Positions 17,821 to 26,842 of a DNA stretch of 64,000 bases are shown one piece after another. The translations under genes were made by a program, and so were the position numbers. Below the pieces are notes generated by a model. It searched no databases. It was not told the DNA's origin and was given only the letters and a program-made list of their open reading frames with translations. The DNA lies in assembly GCA_002421005.1 (NCBI GenBank), contig DIJC01000014.1, positions 573,813 through 637,812 on the forward strand, given 5' to 3'. This DNA comes from Enterobacteriaceae bacterium UBA5654. Its GTDB lineage: Bacteria; Pseudomonadota; Gammaproteobacteria; Enterobacterales; Enterobacteriaceae. Position 1 is the stretch's first letter, and each line of letters opens with the position of its first letter.

Positions 17821-18987
17821 TCAGACAGCCTTGACGGCAATCGGTTCACCCTGCATACGCTTACGCATTGTACGCTTCGTGCGATCGATAACATCCCCTG
17901 CCAGCTGTCCGCAGGCCGCGTCGATATCATCACCGCGCGTTTTGCGCACGATGGTGGTAAAACCGTAGCTCATCAGCACCTTAGAGAAGCGATCGATACG
18001 GCTGTTGGAACTGCGTCCATACGGCGCACCGGGGAACGGGTTCCACGGGATCAGGTTGATCTTACACGGCGTATCTTTCAGCAGTTCAGCCAGCTGATGC
18101 GCGTGCTCGGTGCCGTCGTTGACGTGGTCAAGCATGACGTATTCGATGGTCACACGGCCCTGATTGGCGTTGGATTTATCCAGATAGCGGCGTACCGCGC
18201 TAAGGAACGTCTCGATATTGTACTTTTTGTTAATCGGCACAATTTCGTCACGAATTTCATCGTTCGGCGCGTGCAGGGAAATCGCCAGCGCGACGTCGAT
18301 CATATCGCCCAGTTTATCCAGCGCAGGCACCACGCCAGAAGTGGACAGCGTGACGCGGCGTTTGGAAAGACCAAAGCCGAAATCGTCGAGCATGATTTCC
18401 ATCGCCGGAACGACGTTGGTCAGGTTGAGCAGCGGCTCGCCCATGCCCATCATTACCACGTTGGTGATCGGACGCGTACCGGTGACTTTCGCCGCCCCGA
18501 CAATCTTCGCCGCGCGCCATACCTGACCGATAATCTCGGATACCCGCAGGTTACGGTTAAAGCCCTGCTGTGCGGTGGAGCAGAATTTACACTCTAGCGC
18601 GCAGCCGACCTGGGAAGAAACGCACAGCGTGGCGCGATCGTCTTCAGGAATATAGACCGTTTCAACGCGCTGATCGCCCACGGCAATCGCCCATTTGATG
18701 GTGCCATCAGAAGAACGCTGTTCTTCAACGACTTCCGGCGCGCGGATCTCCGCGACTTCTTTGAGCTTGTTGCGCAGCACTTTGTTGATATCGGTCATAT
18801 CATCAAAGTCGTCGCTGCAATAGTGATACATCCACTTCATCACCTGATCGGCGCGGAAGGGTTTCTCGCCTAAGTTTTTAAAAAACTCGCGCATCTGCTG
18901 ACGGTTGAGATCCAGCAGGTTAATTTTTCCATCTTTATTGGCAACCGCCGGGATGGCGATCTCAGGCGTGACATTGAGTTCTGACAT
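17821..18987 (-). CDS. rlmN: Dual-specificity 23S rRNA/tRNA adenine-C2 methyltransferase RlmN
   Basis: Radical-SAM enzyme that methylates C2 of A2503 in 23S rRNA and A37 in some tRNAs. The product has 388 residues (E. coli 384). The radical-SAM cluster motif CALECKFC (C-x3-C-x2-C) is near residue 125. The second conserved cysteine that forms the methyl-carrying intermediate is in DDIDAACGQLAG near 360. The GEPLLN SAM-binding segment is present. It is transcribed alone or with rodZ. Confidence 0.98.
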   Translation of the reverse strand: MSELNVTPEIAIPAVANKDGKINLLDLNRQQMREFFKNLGEKPFRADQVMKWMYHYCSDDFDDMTDINKVLRNKLKEVAEIRAPEVVEEQRSSDGTIKWAIAVGDQRVETVYIPEDDRATLCVSSQVGCALECKFCSTAQQGFNRNLRVSEIIGQVWRAAKIVGAAKVTGTRPITNVVMMGMGEPLLNLTNVVPAMEIMLDDFGFGLSKRRVTLSTSGVVPALDKLGDMIDVALAISLHAPNDEIRDEIVPINKKYNIETFLSAVRRYLDKSNANQGRVTIEYVMLDHVNDGTEHAHQLAELLKDTPCKINLIPWNPFPGAPYGRSSNSRIDRFSKVLMSYGFTTIVRKTRGDDIDAACGQLAGDVIDRTKRTMRKRMQGEPIAVKAV

Positions 18988-19031
18988 AATTGATTCCGGC
19001 CTCGTTATTACACGTTATGGCCCCTGGAGGG

Positions 19032-19065
19032 TTGAAAAAGAAACGCCCCACAAAATGGGGGCGTT
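19032..19065 (-). terminator. Terminator of ndk
   Basis: An eight-base-pair stem AACGCCCC/GGGGCGTT (19042-19049 with 19058-19065) is followed on the minus strand by TTTCTTTTT. This is a clear intrinsic terminator between ndk and rlmN. Confidence 0.85.
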
Positions 19066-19135
19066 GCATTGTACAAATTATGCTGCACGGATGCCACGAT
19101 TACCCGCGACATTGGCGTAATAAAGTGTAAAGAGA

Positions 19136-19567
19136 TTAACGGGTGCGCGGGCACACTTCGCCTTCAGCGAAGAAGTAGGCAATTTCACGCTCGGCAGATT
19201 CCACAGAATCCGAGCCGTGAGTGCCGTTTTCGGTCAGGCTGTCAGCGTAATCGGCACGCAGCGTACCGGCCAGCGCGTTCGCCGGGTTGGTCGCACCGAG
19301 GATTTCGCGGTGGCGACGCACGGCATCTTCACCTTCCAGCACGGTCACAACAATCGGACCGGAGGTCATGAAAGAAACCAGGCCGTCAAAGAAAGGTTTG
19401 CCCTGATGTTCTGCATAGAAGCCACCCGCTTTCTCTGAAGAAAGATGCAGCATTTTGGTACCGACGATTTTCAGCCCTGCTGTTTCAAAACGAGCAAAGA
19501 TGCTGCCAATAACGTTTTTTGCCACCGCATTAGGTTTGATGATGGAAAAAGTACGTTCAATAGCCAT
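19136..19567 (-). CDS. ndk: Nucleoside diphosphate kinase
   Basis: Transfers the gamma phosphate between nucleoside di- and triphosphates through a phosphohistidine. The 143 residues match the family. The active-site histidine is in NGTHGSDS near residue 117. The N-terminal ERTFSIIKPNAV and the RPG-like substrate loop are intact. It is a monocistronic unit with its own terminator. Confidence 0.98.
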   Translation of the reverse strand: MAIERTFSIIKPNAVAKNVIGSIFARFETAGLKIVGTKMLHLSSEKAGGFYAEHQGKPFFDGLVSFMTSGPIVVTVLEGEDAVRRHREILGATNPANALAGTLRADYADSLTENGTHGSDSVESAEREIAYFFAEGEVCPRTR

Positions 19568-19623
19568 GATAACCTCTGTGTATTGTTCTGCCGTTGCGCA
19601 TTGCGCGGGATTCGAGTGCGCGA

Positions 19624-19629
19624 ATTATA
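19624..19629 (-). promoter_or_regulatory. ndk promoter -10 element
   Basis: The minus strand reads TATAAT at this position, 57 bases before the ndk ATG. No good -35 hexamer was found at 16-18 bases. Confidence 0.45.
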
Positions 19630-19689
19630 ATGAGCAACCCGGGCGTTGCCTATGGATGAAGATAACATTTTTTTAAAATAAAGTGAGTT

Positions 19690-20562
19690 TCAGCAACAAT
19701 TGTTGCGCATCCCATGCCGATGCTGGCGGCAGGTCGGACAGACAGCACTATGGTTTTCCCATGCGGCAAACGGGCGCTGGCAGGACTGGCAGCGTAATTT
19801 CACCAGCGGTAGTGCTCCCGGCGGCTCATGGCGCGGCCCCTCTTCCAGCGTCAGCGCCTGATACTGGCAAACCGCCTCGCAGTTTCCGCAGTGGGTACAG
19901 TGTGCGGAATCAATGATAAACGCGTTTTCTTCAATGCGCAGGGCGCTCTCCGGGCAGACCCGGCTACAGGCTCCGCAGAGTTCACACTGCGGGATATGAA
20001 TGACCGGGATCGTCTCGCTGATTTGAGGATAAAGCTCACGCAGCACCCGCCGTCCTGACGGCACGCGGGCGCTTTGGGCGGTACCGGCATGAAGCAGCGC
20101 GCGCCTGGCATTGTCCACGTCCCCACGCACAGGAGGCACCAGCCGCCAGCCGGGTTCCTGCCAGCCGCGCAGCACCAGATTCAGCCGCGCCACCGCCAGC
20201 GCCCAGCCGGGATGCTTTTCGGCATCGCAGGCCACAGCACGAATATGATAAAGCCGGTGCCAGATCAGCAGTTCACGGGTATTTGGCGCGAGAGGAGAAA
20301 ACGGGGCGACCAGCGTATCGCCCTGATAACGGCGCGAGGGAGCGTCGATTCCGGCGATCGCCGCGGTCGGGCAGGCAAAAAGGCATTCACCGCAGCGCAG
20401 ACAGGCATCGGCATTGAGGGTGATTTTGCCATCGCTAAGCGCGATCGCCTGCACCGGACAACTCTCGACGCAGGCGCGGCAGGAAGAATGGCGCAGAAGC
20501 TGGCGCACGCAGCGGGCACCGATCGCCGGTGCCCGCTCTTTTTCAGTCAGCGAAAAACGCAC
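19690..20562 (-). CDS. Multi-cluster ferredoxin-type protein of a DMSO-reductase-like operon
   Basis: A 290-residue cytosolic iron-sulfur protein, probably an electron carrier or maturation factor for the reductase encoded just upstream. It has two pairs of ferredoxin motifs. The N-terminal pair is CRACVESCP and CLRCGECLFACP; the C-terminal pair is CELCGACSRVCP and CTHCGNCEAVCQ. The first motif lacks one usual cysteine of CxxCxxCxxxCP, although a cysteine lies ten residues before it. The last 40 residues add CQSC and CPTC, a zinc-ribbon. No signal peptide or membrane segment is present. It starts 2 bp after the DmsC-like gene and so is the fourth gene of the operon. Similar genes follow a dmsABC-like set at this place in Salmonella. 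Confidence 0.85.
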   Translation of the reverse strand: MRFSLTEKERAPAIGARCVRQLLRHSSCRACVESCPVQAIALSDGKITLNADACLRCGECLFACPTAAIAGIDAPSRRYQGDTLVAPFSPLAPNTRELLIWHRLYHIRAVACDAEKHPGWALAVARLNLVLRGWQEPGWRLVPPVRGDVDNARRALLHAGTAQSARVPSGRRVLRELYPQISETIPVIHIPQCELCGACSRVCPESALRIEENAFIIDSAHCTHCGNCEAVCQYQALTLEEGPRHEPPGALPLVKLRCQSCQRPFAAWENHSAVCPTCRQHRHGMRNNCC

Positions 20563-20564
20563 GC

Positions 20565-21365
20565 TTAACCGATGCTAAAAAAGATAAAGCGCAGGACCAC
20601 TTCCGCAGCCAACAGCAGTACGGCTCCCAGCATCAGCATACCTGTGGCTTTACGCAGGCTGCCGACGACAAAACCGAGCATCCCCAGCACTGAAATCACC
20701 CAGCCTGCGAGATACAGACCGTGCAACTGCTGTAGCCGTTCTAACGGCGCGTGCGGGAAAGTGACCACCTGCTGACTGGTTTCGAGGATGGCGCTGAACC
20801 ACAGCGGCTGCACCAGCAGTCGTGCCAGGACCACCACCGCCACCACGGCAGAGGCAATCTTCACCAGCCGGGGTAAAAAGCTCCAGCGCCCTTTCAGCGC
20901 CAGCAGCGCGACCAGCACCGATCCGACGATCCCTGACGTACCGAAGAACAGGAACAGGGTATTCACATGCTGCCAGGTGATCACCGAAGCGTGCATGTAA
21001 ATCTGCGCCATGCAGAAGACGTCAATCACCCCCAGCAGCGCCGCCAGCGGCAGCAGTAAACCGCTGCCCGGTTTGCGAACGATCATGAGCAGCCCGCTTA
21101 ACCCCAGCGCTGCCAGATACAGCGAGGCAAATACCACTTCGCGGCTCAGCCACGAGCTTGCCACATGGCGCAGCGCGTTAAGGGCATTCAGCGGATAGCC
21201 CATATGCAGCATTGAGGCCAGCAGCCCGATGCAGGCCATCCCGAAGGCAATGATAACGCCGGGCAGCACCGAGCCTGCGCGCCGACGCAGCAGCGCCAGC
21301 CACAGCGTCACCCCGACCGACCCCTGAAGCAGGAACGTAAAGAGCAGTAACGGTAACTCATGCAT
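20565..21365 (-). CDS. DMSO-reductase-type membrane anchor subunit (DmsC-like)
   Basis: A 266-residue polytopic inner-membrane protein with about eight hydrophobic segments, starting MHELPLLLFTFLLQGSVGVTLW's-type DmsC N-terminus. In this family the subunit anchors the A and B subunits and oxidises menaquinol. It overlaps the DmsB-like gene by 8 bp, indicating translational coupling. It is somewhat shorter than E. coli DmsC (287). The true electron donor and substrate cannot be read from the sequence. Confidence 0.88.
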   Translation of the reverse strand: MHELPLLLFTFLLQGSVGVTLWLALLRRRAGSVLPGVIIAFGMACIGLLASMLHMGYPLNALNALRHVASSWLSREVVFASLYLAALGLSGLLMIVRKPGSGLLLPLAALLGVIDVFCMAQIYMHASVITWQHVNTLFLFFGTSGIVGSVLVALLALKGRWSFLPRLVKIASAVVAVVVLARLLVQPLWFSAILETSQQVVTFPHAPLERLQQLHGLYLAGWVISVLGMLGFVVGSLRKATGMLMLGAVLLLAAEVVLRFIFFSIG

Positions 21366-21987
21366 GGCGATGCTCCTCTTTTTCCGCGCCCTGATGCGGT
21401 TTAATCACCAGATTAGGATGGGTAATGCTGGCTTCCGGTAAGCCTTTCACACTGTTCACGCTGCCGTATTGCGCGCGCAGTTCATCGATGGGACCAAACT
21501 TAATTGCCCCCAGCGGACAGGTTGCCACGCACACCGGCTGTTCCCCTTTCGCCTGCAAATCAACGCAGAAATCGCATTTCGACATCTGCCCGGTTTGCTC
21601 GTTAAGCTGCGGCGCGCCGTAAGGACACGACCACGCGCAGTAGCCGCAGCCGACGCATTTATCGGTGTTGACGCGCACGATACCGTCGCCCGCCCGCTTG
21701 TGCATGGCGGTCGTCGGACAGTTTTTGGTGCAGATGGGGTCGGCACAGTGGTTGCAGGAAATAGACAGCGTGTAGGCGAACACGTTGTTTTGCATTCCGC
21801 CCTGCCCGGTCGGCACAAATCCGCCGCCGGTCACTTCATAGACGCGGCGAAAACGGCGTCCCACTTCCAGATTGTTTTTATCTTTACAGGCGACCTGACA
21901 GGCTTTGCAGCCGGAGCAGCGCGAAGAATCGATAAAAAAGCCCAGCTGTTTGTCGCTCACTGGCGGATAGTCTTTAAACTGACTCAT
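21358..21987 (-). CDS. DMSO-reductase-type electron-transfer subunit (DmsB-like)
   Basis: A 209-residue subunit with four [4Fe-4S] cluster motifs: CSGCKACQVACKD, CNHCADPICTKNCP, CVGCGYCAWSCPYGAP, and CDFC with CVATCP. It relays electrons from the membrane anchor to the molybdenum subunit. It has no signal peptide of its own; DmsB-type subunits are exported together with the Tat-signal-bearing catalytic subunit. Its ATG overlaps the stop of the catalytic gene by four bases. Confidence 0.92.
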   Translation of the reverse strand: MSQFKDYPPVSDKQLGFFIDSSRCSGCKACQVACKDKNNLEVGRRFRRVYEVTGGGFVPTGQGGMQNNVFAYTLSISCNHCADPICTKNCPTTAMHKRAGDGIVRVNTDKCVGCGYCAWSCPYGAPQLNEQTGQMSKCDFCVDLQAKGEQPVCVATCPLGAIKFGPIDELRAQYGSVNSVKGLPEASITHPNLVIKPHQGAEKEEHRHA

Positions 21988-24365
21988 GCTTTAGCTACCT
22001 CCACGAGCATGGTTTGATGCGAATTGCCCTTTGCCAGCGCGGTGATCCGCGCTGAACTTAATACGTTGGCGCAGCCGCCGCGATCGATACCCTGCGCGTC
22101 CGGTTGCCACCAGGCCCCCGCCTGCATCGCCACCACACCGGGGATAATGCGCGGCGTGACTTCCGCCGGTACAATACTGACGCCGCGATCGTTCTCAATG
22201 CGCACCTCGTCGCCCTGCTTAATACCCCGGCTTTGCGCATCCTGCGGGTTAATCCACAGTTTCTGCGTCTGCACCTCCTGCAACCACGGGTTAGCGTACT
22301 GCGTGGAGTTGGCGCGGTTTTTCCCTTTCCAGGTAATCAGTTGCAACGGGTATTTTGCGGTCAGAACATCTTCCGGCCCTTCATGCGCGGGAACGTAATG
22401 TGACAGCGCCGGGATCTCCGGGTGCTGCATGTCGTACAGCCGCTTTGAGAAAATCTCAATTTTGCCGGACGGCGTCGGGAAAGGATGATTTTCCGGGTCA
22501 CGAATGTTATCGGCGAAAGCCACATACGGCTCGCTTTTGAACAGATGCTGACGCGTTTTTTGCAGGGTGGCGAAATCCGGCAGGTTTTCATCCGGCATCG
22601 CCAGCCGGGTTTGCTCCCAGATATGCTCGATCCACTGCCGCTCGTCGCGCCCCTGGCTGAATTCTTTTTCGATGCCCAGTTTTCCGGCAACGTCGCGCAG
22701 CCATTCGTAGTCCGAACGCCGCTCAAATTCCGGCTCGACCAGCTTTTCCGACAGCACCAGATAGCTGCCCGTCCCCCAGGTTTCACCGATGTTCCAGCGC
22801 TCCATAAAGCTGGTTTCCGGCAGCAGCAGGTCGGCGTATTTGGCGCTTGGCGTCATGTAGAGATCGCTTGCGACGATGAATTCAATTTTGGATTCATCTT
22901 CCAGCAGTCGTGCGGCCTGGTGCAGATCCGGGTTCTGATTGGTGAGATAATTACCGGCCAGCGAAAACAGCAGGCGAATATTGCTGTCGAGTTTTTCCGC
23001 CCCTTTCAGCCCGTCCTGCGGCGTGACTTTAGCGGCGTCGTCCGCCGCCTGCATCCAGTTCATCACCGAGATTTGTGCTTTTACCGGGTTATCCGGCATG
23101 TCAGGGCCGACGCAGAATTTTCGGTTGGCGCTGCCGCCATAGCCCGCCGCCCAGCCGCCCATCACGCCGACGTTACCGGTGATGGTCGCCAGCAGCGTGG
23201 AGCCGCGCGCGGTACGTTCCCCGCAGTTATGACGCTGCGGTCCCCAGCCCTGAATTAAGGCAGCGGGTTTGGTATTCGCATAATCACGCGCTAACTGGCG
23301 GATAGTTTGCGCCGGAACATGGGTGATTTTCTCCGCCCATTCCGGGGTCTTGCGCACGCCGTCTTTGGCACCGGTTAAATAGGCCACCAGCGATTCGTTT
23401 TCCGGCACCCCTTCCGGCATGGACGCCTCATCAAAGCCCAGCGTATGGCGACGGATAAACGCTTCGTCATGCAGCTTTTCAGTGATGATGACGTACATCA
23501 TCGCGTCCATCAGCGCGTTGTCAGTGGTCGGCAGCAGCGGGATCCACTGATCCGCCAGCGACGCCACGGTATCGGAATAGCGCGGATCGACAATGATAAA
23601 GCGCGTGCCGTTTTGCTTCATCTGTTGGAAATAATGATTGGTATGCCCAAAGATGGTTTCAGTGGGGTTATGGCCCCAGAGGATCACCAGTTTTGTGTCG
23701 CGCAGGGTATCCAGCGAGCTGCCGCTGGCAGCCGTACCGTAGGTATAAGGCGTTGCCGCCGCCGTGTTCCCCATGCTGACCGAGTGATAACTTGCCAGAT
23801 AGCCGCCGGTTAAATTCAGCAGCCGCTGCGCCATTGCATTGCCGGAAAAGGTGCCGCCGGAGGTAGCGGTGCCGACGTGCATATAGCGCGAGGACGGGCC
23901 GTATTTGGCGGTAATACTTTTCAGCTTGTCGGCGATCAGGGTGGTCGCTTCGTCCCAGGAAATGCGCGCAAACTTACCTTCTCCGCGTTTGCCCACGCGC
24001 TTCATCGGATATTTCAGCCGATCCGGGTGGTAAACAAATTTGCGGTAGCTGCGGCCGCGCACGCAGGCGCGCATGATCGGCATTTGCGGGTCGAGAGCAT
24101 CGTCCGGGCGGGTAGAGATACGGGTGACAACGCCTTCTTTTACGTGCGCGCGGATGTCGCATTTGCCGCCGCAGTCGAAGGTGCTACAGGTGTGAACGAC
24201 GCGCTCGTTATCCACCGCTTGCGCCACAGGATGCGCAGGCTTTTCCCCGGCGTGACTTACAGAAGAAAAAAATGGCAGGGTAATCAGCGCGGAACTGGCC
24301 TGTAAAAAATGGCGTCGCGAAACAGGAGGAATGAGATCCTCGCCAGGGTTATTTTTTGTACTCAT
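21984..24365 (-). CDS. Molybdopterin oxidoreductase catalytic subunit (DmsA/YnfE-like)
   Basis: A 793-residue Mo-bis-MGD enzyme of the DMSO reductase family, probably reducing an S- or N-oxide under anaerobic conditions. The N-terminus has a twin-arginine signal (SRRHFLQASSALITLPFF, about 16-33) ending near SHAGE, so it acts in the periplasm. A [4Fe-4S] motif CSTFDCGGKC with a further CVRGR follows, then cofactor-binding segments (ILWGHNPTET, IIVDPRYSDT, and TPYTYGT). The C-terminal dinucleotide-binding domain starts near LQLITWKGKNRANS. It heads a four-gene operon. No TorD/DmsD-type chaperone gene is next to it. Substrate specificity is unknown. Confidence 0.92.
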   Translation of the reverse strand: MSTKNNPGEDLIPPVSRRHFLQASSALITLPFFSSVSHAGEKPAHPVAQAVDNERVVHTCSTFDCGGKCDIRAHVKEGVVTRISTRPDDALDPQMPIMRACVRGRSYRKFVYHPDRLKYPMKRVGKRGEGKFARISWDEATTLIADKLKSITAKYGPSSRYMHVGTATSGGTFSGNAMAQRLLNLTGGYLASYHSVSMGNTAAATPYTYGTAASGSSLDTLRDTKLVILWGHNPTETIFGHTNHYFQQMKQNGTRFIIVDPRYSDTVASLADQWIPLLPTTDNALMDAMMYVIITEKLHDEAFIRRHTLGFDEASMPEGVPENESLVAYLTGAKDGVRKTPEWAEKITHVPAQTIRQLARDYANTKPAALIQGWGPQRHNCGERTARGSTLLATITGNVGVMGGWAAGYGGSANRKFCVGPDMPDNPVKAQISVMNWMQAADDAAKVTPQDGLKGAEKLDSNIRLLFSLAGNYLTNQNPDLHQAARLLEDESKIEFIVASDLYMTPSAKYADLLLPETSFMERWNIGETWGTGSYLVLSEKLVEPEFERRSDYEWLRDVAGKLGIEKEFSQGRDERQWIEHIWEQTRLAMPDENLPDFATLQKTRQHLFKSEPYVAFADNIRDPENHPFPTPSGKIEIFSKRLYDMQHPEIPALSHYVPAHEGPEDVLTAKYPLQLITWKGKNRANSTQYANPWLQEVQTQKLWINPQDAQSRGIKQGDEVRIENDRGVSIVPAEVTPRIIPGVVAMQAGAWWQPDAQGIDRGGCANVLSSARITALAKGNSHQTMLVEVAKA

Positions 24366-24417
24366 CAGTCTTATCCCTAAATAAAACTGATTTTCACGTC
24401 TTTAGCGCGGATGACTT

Positions 24418-24431
24418 TTGACTTTTGTCAA
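24418..24431 (-). promoter_or_regulatory. FNR-like palindrome upstream of the DMSO-reductase-like operon
   Basis: TTGACTTTTGTCAA is a perfect inverted repeat with a four-base spacer. It matches 8 of 10 defined bases of the FNR consensus TTGAT-N4-ATCAA. Its centre is 59 bases before the catalytic-subunit ATG. A GAAAAT hexamer on the minus strand (24390-24395) sits at the distance expected for a -10 element of a class II site. Anaerobic control of dms-type operons is known; this site is inferred. Confidence 0.45.
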
Positions 24432-24516
24432 CTAACCCGGAGGTAGTAAAGCCATTGATTATTAATGGAAATAGTTATTATTTAACTTGCGCAGAATAAC
24501 CGCATTTTGCCGTTTA

Positions 24517-26841
24517 TTAACGCAGTTCGAAACTTACTGTTACCATTTGCCCGGACTCGTCCATCCCGACCAACTGATAGGCACCCGCCTTCTCAAGCTG
24601 TAGCGTAACAGAATTTCCCGCTTCGCTTAGCGCCTCACCGTTCAAAAACCACCAGCGTCGGCCTTCCCCGCCGGTAGTTTGTACAGGCAGAGAAACGCTC
24701 GCCTGCCCCGGCAGATGACGGATCACCGCCCCTTCACGCACGCCGGACAGCACCAGCGGCAGCAGATTTTGCTGCTGGCGCGGCGGGCACTCTTTTGCGG
24801 CCACGGGCAGCCGCGCCGTCCGTCGCTCTCCCGCAGGCAGCCACGGCTCCAGCGGCAGCGGCCAGACCTGGAGTTCTTTCTCGGTGGCGTCAGGACAATC
24901 CGCCGCTACCCGCTGCCCGGCACGGTTCAGCCAGACCGGGAAGCGGATGCCCCGGATGCCTTCCTGACCCGGCAACAGCAGCGTGGGCGGCTGGCTGTTA
25001 TCAAGCAGCCAGGTTGCCAGCCGCCGACGGCAGTTGCTGTCACCGGCGGGAAGCGACTGGCCGCCCGGCCAGCAAATGGTAGCCGCGCTGACCGACGACG
25101 GACGCGGATCGACCGGCGTGCGCTCCCCGGACAACGCCGGGCGCGATTGCAGGATATTATTAAGCTGGTTGAGGATCGGCACCGCGCTGGCAAAGCCGAA
25201 CTGCCCTGCCACCGGCGTGCCGTCCGGGCGACCGGTCCAGATGCCGAGGGTATAACGCGCGTTGAGGCCAATCGCCCACGCATCGCGGTAGCCGTAGCTG
25301 GTGCCGGTTTTCCACGCCAGCGGAGCTACGCGCGGCAGAGATCCATCAGGCAGAGGCTGATCTTCCCCGCCGAGAATACGGCGAATGATCCACGCCGATC
25401 CGGGCGAAAGCAGCGGACGCTCGACCAGCGGATCGCCCGGCAGCAGCCGCAGCCTTCCGGCTTTGCCGTGACGCGCAAACGCGCTGTAGGCCGCGGTAAT
25501 ATCCGCCAGCCGAGCCCCGGCTCCGCCGAGGATCAGCGCCAGATTCGGCTGGGCGTTGGCGGGCAGGATCAGCGGCAACCCGGCATTACGCAGGCGGGCG
25601 GCAAACTGCTTCGGCCCGTAGGCTTCCAGCACCTGAACGGCAGGCAGGTTAAGCGAGCGCATCAGGGCGTCACTCATGCTGACCGGGCCGTGAAAACCGC
25701 TGTCAAAGTTGCCGGGACGGTAATCCCCCACCCGGCGCGGCACGTCCTGTAACAGCGAAGCGGGATGGATTAAACCTTCGTCCATCGCCATCCCGTAAAC
25801 GAAGGGTTTCAGCACCGATCCCGGCGATCGGACCGCCGCCACCATATCCACATGACCGAAGCGGGTATCGTCGTTGATGTCCGCCGACCCAACCCAGCCG
25901 CGCACTTTCATATTGGTGTGATCGACAACGATCATCGCCAGCGAACTGCGCGGCGGCAGGCGGGATTTCCAGTTCATCGCCAGCTCTTCCATCTGCCGCT
26001 GTAGCGTGGCGTCCAGCGTGGTGATGATTTTATCGTCTTTACTTTTACTCAGTACGCGGCGGGAAAAGAGCGGGGCCAGCTGCGGCATCTGGCGCGGGAA
26101 CAGCCAGACCGGCTCCTGCTGCGCCTCTTTCACCTGCGCGGCGCTCCACACGCCCTGGGTGAGCATCCGGTTGAGCACTTTATCGCGCGCCACCTGCGCC
26201 CGATCCGGCCAGCGGTCCGGGCGCAAACGGCTGGGAGCCTGTGGCAATACCGCCAGCAGCGCCGCTTCCGAATAGCTCAGCTGTGCCGGAGATTTCCCCA
26301 GATAGGCCCAGCTCGCCGCCCCCACGCCCTGAAGCGTTCCGCCAAACGGCGCGCGGTTGAGATAGAGGGTGAGAATGTCGCGTTTTGAGAGGTGCCATTC
26401 GAGCTGAATTGCCCGCCAGACCTGGCGAACTTTACCGCCAAAGGTGCGCGAGTGCGGATCGAGCAGCCGCGCCACCTGCATGGTCAGCGTGCTGCCGCCG
26501 GAAACGATTTGCCCGGAGGTGAGATCCTGCCAGGCTGCGCGGGCAATCGCCAGCGGATTAATCCCCGGATGTTTCCAGAACCAGCGATCCTCGTACTGGA
26601 GTAGCGCCTGAATATAGCGTGGCGACACCTCTTCCGGCGTCACCGGATAGCGCCAGATCCCCTCGGCGTCGGCAAAACGCCATAGCGGAGTGCCATCTTC
26701 CGCCACCACCACCCGGGCAGGGGCGACCTCCTGCAACGGCAGCGGCCACAGGCGATCGGCAGCCAGCGCCGCCAGCCACACTAATAACGGAAAACCCGCC
26801 AGCCAAAGCCAGCGGGTTTTTATTTTACCGAATACGCGCAT
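24517..26841 (-). CDS. pbpC: Penicillin-binding protein 1C
   Basis: Class A penicillin-binding protein with peptidoglycan glycosyltransferase and transpeptidase domains. The product has 774 residues (E. coli 770). An N-terminal membrane anchor (LWLAGFPLLVWLAALAA) is followed by the GT51 domain with EDRWFWKHPGINP and GGSTLTMQVARLL. The transpeptidase has SPGSVLKPF (SxxK), RSLNLPA (SxN) and KTGTSYGYRDAW (KTG). A C-terminal BiPBP_C domain closes the protein. Its ATG is one base after the yfhM stop. The pbpC-yfhM pairing is conserved in many bacteria and is thought to couple wall repair to protease trapping. Confidence 0.97.
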   Translation of the reverse strand: MRVFGKIKTRWLWLAGFPLLVWLAALAADRLWPLPLQEVAPARVVVAEDGTPLWRFADAEGIWRYPVTPEEVSPRYIQALLQYEDRWFWKHPGINPLAIARAAWQDLTSGQIVSGGSTLTMQVARLLDPHSRTFGGKVRQVWRAIQLEWHLSKRDILTLYLNRAPFGGTLQGVGAASWAYLGKSPAQLSYSEAALLAVLPQAPSRLRPDRWPDRAQVARDKVLNRMLTQGVWSAAQVKEAQQEPVWLFPRQMPQLAPLFSRRVLSKSKDDKIITTLDATLQRQMEELAMNWKSRLPPRSSLAMIVVDHTNMKVRGWVGSADINDDTRFGHVDMVAAVRSPGSVLKPFVYGMAMDEGLIHPASLLQDVPRRVGDYRPGNFDSGFHGPVSMSDALMRSLNLPAVQVLEAYGPKQFAARLRNAGLPLILPANAQPNLALILGGAGARLADITAAYSAFARHGKAGRLRLLPGDPLVERPLLSPGSAWIIRRILGGEDQPLPDGSLPRVAPLAWKTGTSYGYRDAWAIGLNARYTLGIWTGRPDGTPVAGQFGFASAVPILNQLNNILQSRPALSGERTPVDPRPSSVSAATICWPGGQSLPAGDSNCRRRLATWLLDNSQPPTLLLPGQEGIRGIRFPVWLNRAGQRVAADCPDATEKELQVWPLPLEPWLPAGERRTARLPVAAKECPPRQQQNLLPLVLSGVREGAVIRHLPGQASVSLPVQTTGGEGRRWWFLNGEALSEAGNSVTLQLEKAGAYQLVGMDESGQMVTVSFELR

Positions 26842-26842
26842 C

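Noticed and set aside
24464..24480. CCATTGATTATTAATGG palindrome as a second FNR site before the reductase operon
   Set aside because: Only one half matches TTGAT; the other half fits the ATCAA consensus at a single base.
24679..25752. 357-codon open frame antisense to pbpC
   Set aside because: Arg/Gln-rich shadow of a conserved gene with no recognisable domain.
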